A stretch of DNA of 64,000 bases from contig VGDZ01000007.1 in assembly GCA_016869515.1 (NCBI GenBank), positions 1 through 64,000 of the forward strand, written 5' to 3'. Made by a program: the position numbers and the translations under genes. Positions 1-8,081 of this stretch are shown piece by piece; position 1 is the first letter of the stretch, and every line of letters begins with the position of its first letter. Under the pieces are notes generated by a model, which saw only the letters and a list, made by a program, of their open reading frames with translations, made no database searches and was not told the origin of the DNA. The stretch is from Alphaproteobacteria bacterium (GTDB lineage: Bacteria; Pseudomonadota; Alphaproteobacteria; VGDZ01).

Positions 1-266
1 AGCGGCATGGCGAAACGCCGGCCGCCGGCCGCGGCCTGGCGCGGCATCGGCGCGCCCATCGCCGCCCGCCGCAAGCCGTCGGGCACGATTTCCTGGCCGA
101 CCGGGGCGAAGGCCGCGCGCAACAGCGCGCTCTGCTCGCGCATGCGGGTGACATGGGCCTGGGTCTCGGGCTCGCGCGCCAATTGCGTCTCGATCTCGCG
201 CGCGGTGGCGGCGTCGACCTCGCCGTCGACATAGGCCATCAGCAGCATTTCGTCGACCTTCGTCAT
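1..266 (-). CDS. Anti-sigma factor, N-terminal part (runs off the left edge)
   Basis: The minus-strand frame begins with ATG at 266 and stays open to base 1, giving about 88 residues that start MTKVDEMLLMAYVDGEVDAA. The pattern LMAYVDGE(V/L)D-A-ATAREIE is the usual N-terminus of membrane-anchored anti-sigma factors that pair with ECF sigma factors. The membrane and C-terminal parts lie outside the window. It starts 16 bases after the stop of the sigma gene, in the same direction, so the two are almost certainly co-transcribed and this protein should bind and restrain that sigma factor. The ORF track missed it because the stop codon is not in the window. The signal it senses cannot be read from this fragment. 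Confidence 0.75.
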   Translation of the reverse strand, partial: MTKVDEMLLMAYVDGEVDAATAREIETQLAREPETQAHVTRMREQSALLRAAFAPVGQEIVPDGLRRAAMGAPMPRQAAAGGRRFAMP

Positions 267-282
267 CGCCAGTTTCCCGCGC

Positions 283-840
283 CTAACCCAGCTTGATCAC
301 GTTGCCGCCGGCGGCGCCCGGCCGTGCCCCGCCCAGCCGCGCCGCCAATGCCGCGCGCGCGCGCGCCAACCGGCTCATCACCGTGCCGATCGGCACCCCC
401 AGGCTGTCGGCGGCATCGCGATAGGACAGACCCTCGACGCAGACCAGCATCAAGACCGCGCGCTGTTCCTCGGGCAATTTGGCGGTGGCCTTGCGCACCG
501 CTTCCAAGGTCAGGCTGGCTTCGACCCGCGGCTCGCCGTGATCGCCCACCATGCGGTCGAAATCGGCGTCCGGGTCGGCCTCGCGCACCTTGCGGCTGCG
601 GACTTCGTCGATCCAGGCGTTGTGCACGATGCGAAACAGCCACGAATCCAACCTCGTTCCGACCACCCATTGTCCGGCGCGTTCGATCGCCCGCATCACC
701 GCGATCTGGACCAGATCGTCGGCGTCGGCCGCGCTGCCGCCGGTCAGCCCGCGCGCAAAGCGGCGCAGGCGAGGCAACATCGCCACCACTTGCTGGCGGA
801 AAGCCGGTCCGGCGGCGTCTCCAGCCTCGCCCGTGCTCAT
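283..840 (-). CDS. ECF-family RNA polymerase sigma factor
   Basis: 185 aa. Region 2 runs from about residue 18 to 85 (LRRFARGLTGG, ADDLVQIAVMRA, SWLFRIVHNAWIDEVR). Region 4 runs from about 115 to 170, with the helix-turn-helix SYRDAADSLGVPIGTVMSRLARAR. There is no region 1.1 or 3, which is typical of the extracytoplasmic-function group. The protein directs RNA polymerase to stress or envelope promoters when its anti-sigma partner, encoded just downstream, releases it. The start at 840 preserves the usual N-terminal helix. An internal Met at residue 21 is a possible alternative. A GGAAT-N17-CGTT element directly abuts the start codon; see findings. It resembles EcfG-like sigma factors, but no PhyR or NepR gene is visible here. 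Confidence 0.9.
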   Translation of the reverse strand: MSTGEAGDAAGPAFRQQVVAMLPRLRRFARGLTGGSAADADDLVQIAVMRAIERAGQWVVGTRLDSWLFRIVHNAWIDEVRSRKVREADPDADFDRMVGDHGEPRVEASLTLEAVRKATAKLPEEQRAVLMLVCVEGLSYRDAADSLGVPIGTVMSRLARARAALAARLGGARPGAAGGNVIKLG

Positions 841-987
841 AACGTCCTGGTCCTCGCCCCTATTCCGCGCCCGCGGGAAATTCTCGGGCGCGGCGCAGCA
901 TAGCGATCCCGCCGCCGCGATGCCACCGCTTGTCGCAAGCCGGCGCGGCTGCTAACAAGTAACCGTTTGGATACTTAAGGGGGAGCC

Positions 988-2007
988 ATGCCGACCGTGC
1001 CGCCGCGCATCCTGACCACCGTGGTCGGCTCCTATCCCATGCCCGACTGGCTGGCGGCGCTGCCTTCCGAACAGGCGGCGATCGACGCCACCCGCGTCGT
1101 CATCGCCACCCAGGAGCGGGCCGGGATCGACCTGGTGTGCGATGGCGAACTGTACCGCTTCGACGTCAATCACCCCGAGACCAATGGCATGATCGAGTAC
1201 TTCATCCGGCCGATGGCGGGCATCCGCGCCCAGGCGACGTTCGAGGAATTGAAGGCCTATCGCGCCCTGCCCGGAATGCGCTTTCGCACCAGGCCGCCGG
1301 GCGTGGTCGAGGGCGCGCTCGGCTCGGGCACGCTCGATCTCGGCGGCGCCTGCCGGCGGGCACGGGCGCTGGCGGCGCGGCCGTTCAAGTTCACCCTCAC
1401 CGGGCCGCACATGCTGGCGAAGACGCTTTACGACCGACATTACCGCAAGCTGCCCGAGCTGACGCTGGCGATCGCGCGCGTGCTGGCCGAGCAGGTGGCG
1501 GAATGCGAGGCCGATGTCGTCCAGCTCGACGAGGCCAACCTGCCCGGCCACCCCGAGGAATGGGAATGGGCGGCCGAGGCCATCAACCTGGTGCTGGCCG
1601 CGGTCAAGTCCAAGCCGGCGGTGCATCTCTGCTTCGGCAATTACGGCGGCCAGTCGATCCAGAAGGGCGGCTGGGATCGGCTGCTGCGCTATCTCAACGC
1701 GCTCAAGGTCGATCACATCGTGATGGAATGCGCCCATCGCCCCGAGGCCGAGCTGGCGGTGTTCAAGGAGTTGCGGCCCGAGATCGGTTTCGGCCTGGGC
1801 GTGGTCGACATCAAGCGCACCGAGATCGAAAGCGCCGACACCATCGCGCGCGCGATCGAGCGCGCCGAGCGGGTGCTGGGCGCGGGGAGGGTGCGCTACA
1901 TCCACCCCGATTGCGGCTTCTGGATGCTCAAGCGCTCGATCGCCGACGGCAAGATTCGCGCCTTGGTCGAAGGCCGCGATCGCTTCGAGGGACGGGCCGC
2001 CCCCTAA
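988..2007 (+). CDS. MetE C-terminal-domain-like methyltransferase (cobalamin-independent methionine synthase family)
   Basis: 339 aa. It corresponds to the C-terminal catalytic barrel of MetE: N-terminal TTVVGSYP, then zinc-ligand-type motifs HLCFGN near residue 212, an E in VMECAHRP near 247, and HPDCGFWML near 310. MetE itself is about 750 aa with an additional N-terminal barrel, so this is a stand-alone single-barrel member. Such proteins transfer methyl groups or use small thiols, and the substrate cannot be assigned from sequence alone. The ATG at 988 is preceded by a strong GGGGGAG ribosome-binding site. A weak promoter-like pair, TTGTCG (930-935) and TAACAA (953-958) with 17-bp spacing, lies upstream. 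Its stop overlaps the convergent GNAT stop by 4 bp. Confidence 0.8.
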   Translation: MPTVPPRILTTVVGSYPMPDWLAALPSEQAAIDATRVVIATQERAGIDLVCDGELYRFDVNHPETNGMIEYFIRPMAGIRAQATFEELKAYRALPGMRFRTRPPGVVEGALGSGTLDLGGACRRARALAARPFKFTLTGPHMLAKTLYDRHYRKLPELTLAIARVLAEQVAECEADVVQLDEANLPGHPEEWEWAAEAINLVLAAVKSKPAVHLCFGNYGGQSIQKGGWDRLLRYLNALKVDHIVMECAHRPEAELAVFKELRPEIGFGLGVVDIKRTEIESADTIARAIERAERVLGAGRVRYIHPDCGFWMLKRSIADGKIRALVEGRDRFEGRAAP

Positions 2008-2870
2008 CCGAGTTCGGGTCCGGCCACCGTCATCAGGCGATCGGGTTCGCCGGGCAGGGGTGCGGCGCCGCGTTTCATCCGCGTATAGGGGCGCTCGAAA
2101 GCGGCCCCGCGCGCCTCGAGCCAAGCGAGAAAATCGCTCCGCGCCTCGAGCGCGTCGAGATAGACCGGACGCGGCGCCTCGGCCAGCGCCGCCGACGCCA
2201 GGGCGATGCCGATGCCCTGGTCCTCGGCCGCCACCGGCCCGAGATGCAAGGCCGCGTGGCCGTCGCGCCCCAGCGCATAGCCGACCAACTCGCCCTCGCG
2301 CTCGGCGACATGGCGCAGCCGGGGGGCGCGGGCGAACAGATTGGCCAGGATGCCGGCGCGCGAGGCTCCGAACGCCGCCGCATCGTAGTCGGTCACGGCC
2401 GGCAAGTCCGAGATCGCCATCGCCCGCACCGTGACGCCCTTGGGCGGCGGTACCGGCGCGACCGGCTCGCGCAAGAGATAACGTCGCAAGCCCCAACAAT
2501 CGACGAAGCCCAGCGGCAAATAGATCGCACGGCCCTCGGGGGTCGCGTCCAGCACCGCCGTCAGGCCGGTGCCTTCCAGCGTCGCCAGGCAGCGCTGCAT
2601 CATCGCCGTGGCCAGGCCGAGGCGGCGCTGTTCGGCGGTGACCAGGATCATCGAAATCCAGCCGAAGCGGCCCGAGCGATAGGGCAGCGCCAACCCGGTC
2701 GCGACCAGCCGCCCCTGGCGCTCGACGCCGAAGGCGCGTCCGGCCTGCAGCATCAGCCGCCAATCGGCCTCGTCCTGGTTCCAGCGTGCCTCGCGCGTCA
2801 GCGCCAGCGCGCCGCGCAGGTCGGCCGCGGTCAGCAGCCGGATGGCCGGAGAATCAGAATACGCCGTCAC
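2004..2870 (-). CDS. GNAT-family N-acetyltransferase
   Basis: About 288 aa from a GTG start at 2870. The track ORF begins at 2918 with arginine/serine-rich residues that do not belong to the domain. The GTG places IRLLTAADLRGALALT at the N-terminus, the usual beginning of a GNAT fold, and overlaps the upstream epimerase by 17 bp. Acetyl-CoA-binding features include VTAEQRRLGLATAMMQRCL (motif A, Q/R-x-x-G-x-A) near residue 75. The C-terminal half (ALGRDGHAALHLGPVAAEDQGIGIALASAAL) looks like a second degenerate GNAT-like domain. It is probably a small-molecule acetyltransferase with unknown acceptor, and is the last gene of the minus-strand run that includes UxaA and the EctD-like enzyme. Confidence 0.75.
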   Translation of the reverse strand: MTAYSDSPAIRLLTAADLRGALALTREARWNQDEADWRLMLQAGRAFGVERQGRLVATGLALPYRSGRFGWISMILVTAEQRRLGLATAMMQRCLATLEGTGLTAVLDATPEGRAIYLPLGFVDCWGLRRYLLREPVAPVPPPKGVTVRAMAISDLPAVTDYDAAAFGASRAGILANLFARAPRLRHVAEREGELVGYALGRDGHAALHLGPVAAEDQGIGIALASAALAEAPRPVYLDALEARSDFLAWLEARGAAFERPYTRMKRGAAPLPGEPDRLMTVAGPELG

Positions 2871-3885
2871 GGACTTCGAAATGCGTCGGCTTGCCGAGCG
2901 ACGCCATGTCGCGCCCAACCCAGTCCGCCGTCCAATCGATCAGGGTCGACAGCGGGACGCCGGGATAGCCGAACAGGCTGAAGGCGTGGCTGGCGTTGTT
3001 CAGCCAGGCATTGGCCGCCTCGCTGCCGGTCAAGTTGGGCTTGACCCCGAAGCGACGGCCGAACTCCTCGGCCAGCCATCGCACCGACAGGATCTCGGGC
3101 CCGGTGACGTTGAGCGGCTTGGCCGGGGATTCGGCGTGCAGCAGCGCGCGCAAGGCCATGGCGTTGGCATCGCCCTGCCAGATGACGTTGACATGGCCCA
3201 TGGTCAGGTCGAGCGGCTTGCCGGCCTTGACCGCGGAGGCGACGTCGAACAACACGCCATAGCGCATGTCGATGGCGTAGTTGAGGCGGAACAGCACCGC
3301 CTTGGTGCCGTGCTGGCGCGAGCCGTATTCGAACACCCGCTCGCGCGCCAGGCAGGAATTGGCGTATTCGCCCGACGGCGGGTTGGGCGGCGTTGCCTCG
3401 GTCGGTCCGCCATGCGCCACCGGAACGAAGGGATAGACGCAGCCGGTCGAGAAGGCGACGATGCGCGAATCCTTGAAAGCCTCGGCGACATAGCCCGGCA
3501 CCAGCGCATTCATCGCCCAGGTCAGGTGTTCGGCGCCCTGCGAGCCGAACTTGCGCCCGGCCATGTAGATCAGGTTCGGCACCTTGGGCAGGCGTTCGAC
3601 CGCGGCGCGGTCCAACAGATCGCAAGGAACGCACTCGACCCCGGATTTTTCCAGGCTCTCGCGCAGGCCTTTTTCGGAAAACCGCGCCACCCCGACGATG
3701 CGCTTGCCGGGGGCGGCGCGCTTGGCCAGCCGCGCCAAGGTCGGTCCCATCTTGCCGCCCACGCCCAGCACGGCGATGTCGCCCGGCAGCCGCGCCAGAT
3801 CGGCCGCCAGCGCCGCGCTGGGCCGGGTCATGACCTCTTCCAGTTGGGCGATCGAATCGAAGCGCGCGGGCAGGGGCTGGTTCAT
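2854..3885 (-). CDS. NAD(P)-dependent epimerase/dehydratase-like SDR with altered active site
   Basis: 343 aa starting MNQPLPARFD. A Rossmann nucleotide motif, GVGGKMG, lies at residues 41-47, and the extended-SDR layout follows (LIYMAGRKFG, FSTGCVYPF, GPEILSVRWLAEEFGRRFG). The expected catalytic YxxxK is Y174-A-N-S-C178, so the lysine is replaced by cysteine. The protein may bind NAD(P) yet catalyse a different or no redox step. It lies 17 bp downstream of the UxaA gene in the same operon, so a sugar-acid or polyol substrate is plausible. The true start is the internal ATG at 3885. The 1183-aa track ORF covering this gene is a frame that runs through its neighbours. Confidence 0.8.
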   Translation of the reverse strand: MNQPLPARFDSIAQLEEVMTRPSAALAADLARLPGDIAVLGVGGKMGPTLARLAKRAAPGKRIVGVARFSEKGLRESLEKSGVECVPCDLLDRAAVERLPKVPNLIYMAGRKFGSQGAEHLTWAMNALVPGYVAEAFKDSRIVAFSTGCVYPFVPVAHGGPTEATPPNPPSGEYANSCLARERVFEYGSRQHGTKAVLFRLNYAIDMRYGVLFDVASAVKAGKPLDLTMGHVNVIWQGDANAMALRALLHAESPAKPLNVTGPEILSVRWLAEEFGRRFGVKPNLTGSEAANAWLNNASHAFSLFGYPGVPLSTLIDWTADWVGRDMASLGKPTHFEVRDGVF

Positions 3886-3902
3886 TCCGTCCTCGTCCGT
3901 CC

Positions 3903-5426
3903 TCACATCGTCGCGCCGATCACCCAGGGCGCGAACTCGTCCTCGCCGAAGCCGAGTTCCTCGCTCTTGGTCGGCTTGCCCGAGCAGGTGTCGAGGATCA
4001 GCTTGAAGATGCGTTCGCCCAGTTCGGCGACGCTGGCGGTGCCGTCGACGATCTCGCCGCAGTTGACGTCCATGTCCTCGGCCATGCGGCGATAGAGCGC
4101 CGAATTGGTCGCCAGCTTGAGCGAGGGCGAGGGCTTGCAGCCATAGACCGAGCCGCGGCCGGTGGTGAAGCAGATGACGTTGGCGCCGCCCGCGACCTGG
4201 CCCGTGGCCGAGACCGGGTCGTAGCCCGGCGTGTCCATGTAGACCAAGCCCTTGGCGGTGACCGGCTCGGCGTAGCGATAGACGTCGACCAGGTTGGTGG
4301 TGCCGCCCTTGGCCACCGCGCCCAGCGACTTCTCGAGGATGGTGGTCAGGCCGCCGGCCTTGTTGCCGGGCGAGGGATTGTTGTTCATCTCGTTGCCGGT
4401 CTTGGCGGTATAGGCCTCCCACCACCGGATCAGGTCGAGAATTTTCTCGCCCACCGCCTTCGATACCGCGCGGCGGGTCAGTAGATGCTCGGCGCCGTAG
4501 ATCTCGGGGGTCTCGGACAGGATGGCGGTGCCGCCGTGCCGGACCAGAAGATCCACCGCCGCGCCCAGCGCCGGATTGGCGGTGATGCCGGAATAGCCGT
4601 CCGATCCGCCGCATTGCAGGCCGACGGTGATGTGGCTGGCGGGCACCGGCACGCGCGCGGCGCGGTTGGCCTCGGGCAGCATGGCCTTGATGCGGGCGAT
4701 GCCGGATTCGACGGTCTTGCGGGTGCCTCCGGTCTCCTGAATGGTGAAGGTCTGTAGCTTGGGGCCTTCGCCCAGCCGCTCGGCCTTCAACAGCGAGGAA
4801 ATCTGGTTGGACTCGCAGCCCAGCCCCGCCATCAGCACGCCGGCGAAATTGGGGTGGCGGGCGTAGCCGGCGATGGTCCGGCGCAGCACGTCCATGCCTT
4901 CGCCCTCGGCATACATGCCGCAGCCGGTCTTGTGGGTCAGCGCGATCACGCCGTCGACGTTGGGATAATCCTTGAGCGCATCGCCGCGAAAGGCCTCGGC
5001 GATGTGGCGGGCGACGGTGGCCGAGCAGTTCACCGAAGTCAGCACGCCGATATAGTTGCGGGTGGCGACGCGGCCATCCGAACGGACGATGCCTTGGAAG
5101 GTCGCGGGGTTGTTGACATAGGCGGTCGGCCGCGCGCCCTGGGCGTGGGCATGGTCGCGGGCGAATTCGCCCATCGCCAGATTGTGGGTGTGGACGTGAT
5201 CGCCCGCGGCGATGTCGGCGGCGGCGAAGCCGATCACCTGATCGTAGCGCCTCAACGGCTGGCCCTTGGCGACGGCGCGCGTCGCGATCTTGTGGCCGGC
5301 GGGGACGGTGCCTCGCGCCCGCACGCCTTCGCCCGGGATTTCGCGGTCCTTGGCGATCTCGCCCAGGGCGATGACGACATCGTCCTTGGGATTGAGGCGG
5401 ATGGTCTTGCAGTCGCTGGCGGTCAT
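3903..5426 (-). CDS. UxaA-family (altronate/galactarate-type) hydro-lyase
   Basis: 507 aa with an N-terminal SAF-like domain (about residues 10-95) fused to the large UxaA/GarD dehydratase domain. Recognisable blocks are VATRNYIGVLTSVNCSATV, THKTGCGMYAEGEG, GLGCESNQISSLL, LQCGGSDGYSGITANPALG and, near the C-terminus, TTGRGSVYGCKP with several conserved cysteines. Members dehydrate hexonates such as D-altronate to 2-keto-3-deoxy acids with iron or manganese. The N-terminal and catalytic domains are in one chain, as in UxaA. It sits between the PLP dehydratase (18 bp away) and the epimerase-like gene. The gene symbol is withheld because no other uxa/gar pathway genes are present and the substrate may differ. 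Confidence 0.85.
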   Translation of the reverse strand: MTASDCKTIRLNPKDDVVIALGEIAKDREIPGEGVRARGTVPAGHKIATRAVAKGQPLRRYDQVIGFAAADIAAGDHVHTHNLAMGEFARDHAHAQGARPTAYVNNPATFQGIVRSDGRVATRNYIGVLTSVNCSATVARHIAEAFRGDALKDYPNVDGVIALTHKTGCGMYAEGEGMDVLRRTIAGYARHPNFAGVLMAGLGCESNQISSLLKAERLGEGPKLQTFTIQETGGTRKTVESGIARIKAMLPEANRAARVPVPASHITVGLQCGGSDGYSGITANPALGAAVDLLVRHGGTAILSETPEIYGAEHLLTRRAVSKAVGEKILDLIRWWEAYTAKTGNEMNNNPSPGNKAGGLTTILEKSLGAVAKGGTTNLVDVYRYAEPVTAKGLVYMDTPGYDPVSATGQVAGGANVICFTTGRGSVYGCKPSPSLKLATNSALYRRMAEDMDVNCGEIVDGTASVAELGERIFKLILDTCSGKPTKSEELGFGEDEFAPWVIGATM

Positions 5427-5444
5427 GCGCGGTCTTCCCGGTGT

Positions 5445-6380
5445 CTAGCTGCGGCCGAAATCGACCGCGGTGGTGTTGGCGCCGCAGATCAAAAGCCCGA
5501 CGCGCTCGCCCTTGGCCGGAACGTAGCGTCGCGCCAGCAGCGCCGCCAGCACCGCGGCCCCGCCCGGCTCGGCGACGATGCGCAGCCGGTCCCACAGCAT
5601 GGCCTGGCCCTCCAGGATCGCGGCGTCGGGCACCAGCGCCACCGTGGCGACGGCGCGCTGGGCGATCGGGAACATCAGCCGCCCGACCTGCTTGGGCGCC
5701 AGCGAATCGGCGGCGATGGTGTCGGCGGTGGAATCGACCGGACGGCCGGCGGCCATGGCGGCGTGCAGGGTCGGCGCGCCCTCGGGCTCGACGCCGACCA
5801 CCTTGACCTTGCCGCCGAACCAGGCGGCGATGCCGCCGATCAGCCCGCCGCCGCCGACCGCGACCAGAAGCGTGTCGAGATCGGGGACTTGTTCCTCGAC
5901 TTCCAGCCCGACCGTGCCCTGGCCGATCAGGGTCTCGGGCTGGTCGAAGGCGTGGATCGACAGCGCGCCGGATTGGGCGATGTAGCCCTCGCAGGCCGCC
6001 AGCGCCTCGGGATAGCGCGCGCCGCCGACCACCAGCTCGGCGCCGTAGCCGCGGATGCGCTCGACCTTGGCGCGCGGGCTGATCTCGGGCACGAAGATGC
6101 GCGCCTTGTGGCCCAGCTTGCGGGCGGCGAAGGCCACCGCCGCGCCGTGATTGCCGCCCGAGGCGGCGGCGACGCCGGCCGCCGGCACCTTGCGCAACAG
6201 CAAATTGGTGAAGGCGCCGCGCGCCTTGAACGAGCCGGTGTGCTGGGTCTGCTCGAGCTTGAACCAAAGCGTCCCGGAATCGAGGCCGAAATCCGCCGCC
6301 TCCGCCGCCAGCACCGGCGTCTTGCGGATATGGGGGCGGATCAGTTTCTCGGCGGCGGCGATCGCGGCGCGGTCGATCAT
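5445..6380 (-). CDS. PLP-dependent serine/threonine dehydratase-family (beta-eliminating) enzyme
   Basis: 311 aa from the ATG at 6380, which forms an ATGA overlap with the upstream dioxygenase stop. Fold-type II PLP features: the PLP lysine in HTGSFKARGA (K52), the SGGNHGAAVA substrate loop, and the GGGGLIGG phosphate-binding glycine loop. There is no C-terminal ACT domain, so it is a short catabolic-type enzyme rather than allosteric IlvA. This family removes water from hydroxy amino acids (threonine, serine, beta-hydroxyaspartate; EutB of hydroxyectoine use is also a member). Translational coupling to an EctD-like hydroxylase suggests it acts on that enzyme's hydroxylated product. That is inference; the substrate is unknown. 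Confidence 0.85.
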   Translation of the reverse strand: MIDRAAIAAAEKLIRPHIRKTPVLAAEAADFGLDSGTLWFKLEQTQHTGSFKARGAFTNLLLRKVPAAGVAAASGGNHGAAVAFAARKLGHKARIFVPEISPRAKVERIRGYGAELVVGGARYPEALAACEGYIAQSGALSIHAFDQPETLIGQGTVGLEVEEQVPDLDTLLVAVGGGGLIGGIAAWFGGKVKVVGVEPEGAPTLHAAMAAGRPVDSTADTIAADSLAPKQVGRLMFPIAQRAVATVALVPDAAILEGQAMLWDRLRIVAEPGGAAVLAALLARRYVPAKGERVGLLICGANTTAVDFGRS

Positions 6381-7174
6381 GCCGCCGCCTTGCGCCGGCG
6401 GGCATAGGCCAGCAGCGCGTCGTCGGCCACCGGCTCGATCGGCCGGAAGTCGCGATGCGCGATCCATTCGGCGCGGGTCGGCTTGCGGATGAAGTTCGAG
6501 ACCGCGTTCAGCGTCAGGTAGACGATCTTGCGCGGATAGGGGGTGATGTTGCCGGCCGAGCCGTGGACCAGGTTGCCGTGGAACATCAGCATGGTGCCGG
6601 GCTTGCCGGTGGCGGCGACGATGCCGCCCTCATGGGCCAGGCGCTCGACCGTGGCGTGATCCAGCGTCCACAGCGGATAGGAGGTGGTGGCCTTGTCGTG
6701 TCCCGCGGCCAGCACGCCGTGGCGGTGGCTGCGCGGGATCAGCAGCAAGGGGCCGTTGATCGGCAGCACCTCGTCCAGGAACACGGCGATGTTCATCGCG
6801 CGCGGCTCGGGCATGCCGTCGTCGCGTGCCCAGGTGCCGTAGTCCTGGTGCCACTGCCAGACGTCGCCGTCGAACTTGGCCTTGGCGTTGACCTTGTACT
6901 GGTACATGTAGAGCTTCTCGCCCATCACCTGCTCGACCGGGCGGATCATGCGCGGATGCGCGCCCAGGATGCCGAAGGCCTCGTTGTAGAGATGGGCGGC
7001 GAAGGCGGTGCGCGGCGCGCCCGACTTCTCGCGCCAGATCTCGGGACGGGACTCGCGGTAGATCGCCTCGGCCTCGGCGCGCAGCACCGCGACCTCTTCC
7101 TCGGCGAAGAGTTCGGGTAGCATCAGCCAGCCTTCGCGTTCGAAATGCTGGAGTTGTTGCGGCGTCAGCGTCAT
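6377..7174 (-). CDS. EctD-like Fe(II)/2-oxoglutarate dioxygenase (PhyH family)
   Basis: 265 aa. The iron-binding triad is visible as H109-x-D111 in WQWHQDYGTW and a distal His (H204) in NLVHGS. The stretches HQDYGTW-x5-DGMPEPRA, NGPLLLIPRSHRHG and HGSAGNITPYPRK closely follow the signature blocks of ectoine hydroxylase EctD, although the protein is shorter than typical EctD (about 300 aa). It probably hydroxylates a small amino-acid-like or compatible-solute-like compound. No ectABC genes are present in the window. It begins 103 bp after the PhnE permease and is followed by a PLP dehydratase whose start overlaps its stop. Alternatives are another PhyH hydroxylase acting on a phosphonate or amino acid. 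Confidence 0.85.
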   Translation of the reverse strand: MTLTPQQLQHFEREGWLMLPELFAEEEVAVLRAEAEAIYRESRPEIWREKSGAPRTAFAAHLYNEAFGILGAHPRMIRPVEQVMGEKLYMYQYKVNAKAKFDGDVWQWHQDYGTWARDDGMPEPRAMNIAVFLDEVLPINGPLLLIPRSHRHGVLAAGHDKATTSYPLWTLDHATVERLAHEGGIVAATGKPGTMLMFHGNLVHGSAGNITPYPRKIVYLTLNAVSNFIRKPTRAEWIAHRDFRPIEPVADDALLAYARRRKAAA

Positions 7175-7277
7175 GGCGTCTCTCCGAAGCGCGGCATATT
7201 ACCGATGCGCGCATGCCGGCGCGAGTCATACCAAGCTGCGACGAGCGCAGCGCGTCGCAGCGCGTCGCGGAACTTCA

Positions 7278-8075
7278 TCAAAGTATTCGGGAGCGGATCG
7301 CGGTCACCGCGATCTCGGCCGCGGCGACGACCGCAAGAATGGTCAGCAGCACCACCGCCGCCTGGTCCCAATAGAGCAGCGTCAGCGCGGTATCGAGCGC
7401 CATGCCGATGCCGCCGGCACCGACCAGCCCGAGGACCGCGGATTCGCGGATGTTGATGTCCCAGCGGAACAGCGCGATCGACCAGAAGGCGGGCTGGACC
7501 TGCGGCCAATAGCCCTTGAGGAAGACCGAGGCCGGCGGCGCACCGACTGCGTGCAGCGCCTCGATCGGGCCGCGCGCGGTCGATTCCAGGGCCTCGCCGA
7601 ACAGCTTGCCGACGAAGCCGATCGAGCGGAACGCGATCGCCAGCGTGCCGGCCAAGGCGCCCGGCCCGAACACCGCCACGAACAACAGCGCCCAGACCAG
7701 CGAATTGACCGAACGCGAGGACACCAGGATCAGCTTGGCTAGCAGGTTGAGGGGCCGCCACGGCACCAGGTTCGACGCCGCCAGCATGCCGACCGGCAAC
7801 GCCAACCCGATGGCGAGGATGGTGCCGAGCGTGGCGATGTGGAAGGTCTCGATCAGCGCCTCGTGCACCGCCTTCCCGTAATAGCCCCAGTCGAGTGGCC
7901 ACATGCGGCGGAACAGATCGGCGACCTGCTCGGGCATGTCTTGAAGGAACTCGGGTATGACGTCGACCGCGCGCAGCGACTGGCCGATCGCCGCCGCCGC
8001 CAGCAGGTAGAACGCCGCCCGCCGCGCGCGCTGCATCGGCGTGAAGCGCTGCCAGCGCCGCTGATCGCGAATCAT
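7278..8075 (-). CDS. phnE: Phosphonate-type ABC transporter permease (second PhnE)
   Basis: 265 aa inner-membrane permease with several hydrophobic helices and the binding-protein-dependent transport signature in the C-terminal half (ESTARGPIEALHAVGAPPASVFLKGYWPQ, the EAA loop that touches the ATPase). IRESAVLGLVGAGGIGMAL near the C-terminus is typical of PhnE. It is encoded 6 bp after the other PhnE, so the pore is probably a heterodimer. It is the last transporter gene; a 103-bp gap separates it from the EctD-like gene. The family imports phosphonates, phosphite and related anions, but the actual cargo cannot be inferred because no C-P bond-cleaving genes are in the window. Confidence 0.88.
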   Translation of the reverse strand: MIRDQRRWQRFTPMQRARRAAFYLLAAAAIGQSLRAVDVIPEFLQDMPEQVADLFRRMWPLDWGYYGKAVHEALIETFHIATLGTILAIGLALPVGMLAASNLVPWRPLNLLAKLILVSSRSVNSLVWALLFVAVFGPGALAGTLAIAFRSIGFVGKLFGEALESTARGPIEALHAVGAPPASVFLKGYWPQVQPAFWSIALFRWDINIRESAVLGLVGAGGIGMALDTALTLLYWDQAAVVLLTILAVVAAAEIAVTAIRSRIL

Positions 8076-8081
8076 GCCGGG

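Noticed and set aside
7-234. 75-aa plus-strand ORF at the left edge
   Set aside because: It is the shadow of the anti-sigma gene on the other strand.
841-987. SAM-II-type riboswitch upstream of the MetE-like gene
   Set aside because: The region contains GCTAACAAG and ACTTAAG stretches, but the SAM-II core and pseudoknot elements could not be recognised.
2854-6405. 1183-aa ORF on the minus strand
   Set aside because: Its last part is the real epimerase frame; the rest runs antisense-like or out of frame through UxaA and the PLP dehydratase, which have clear family motifs.
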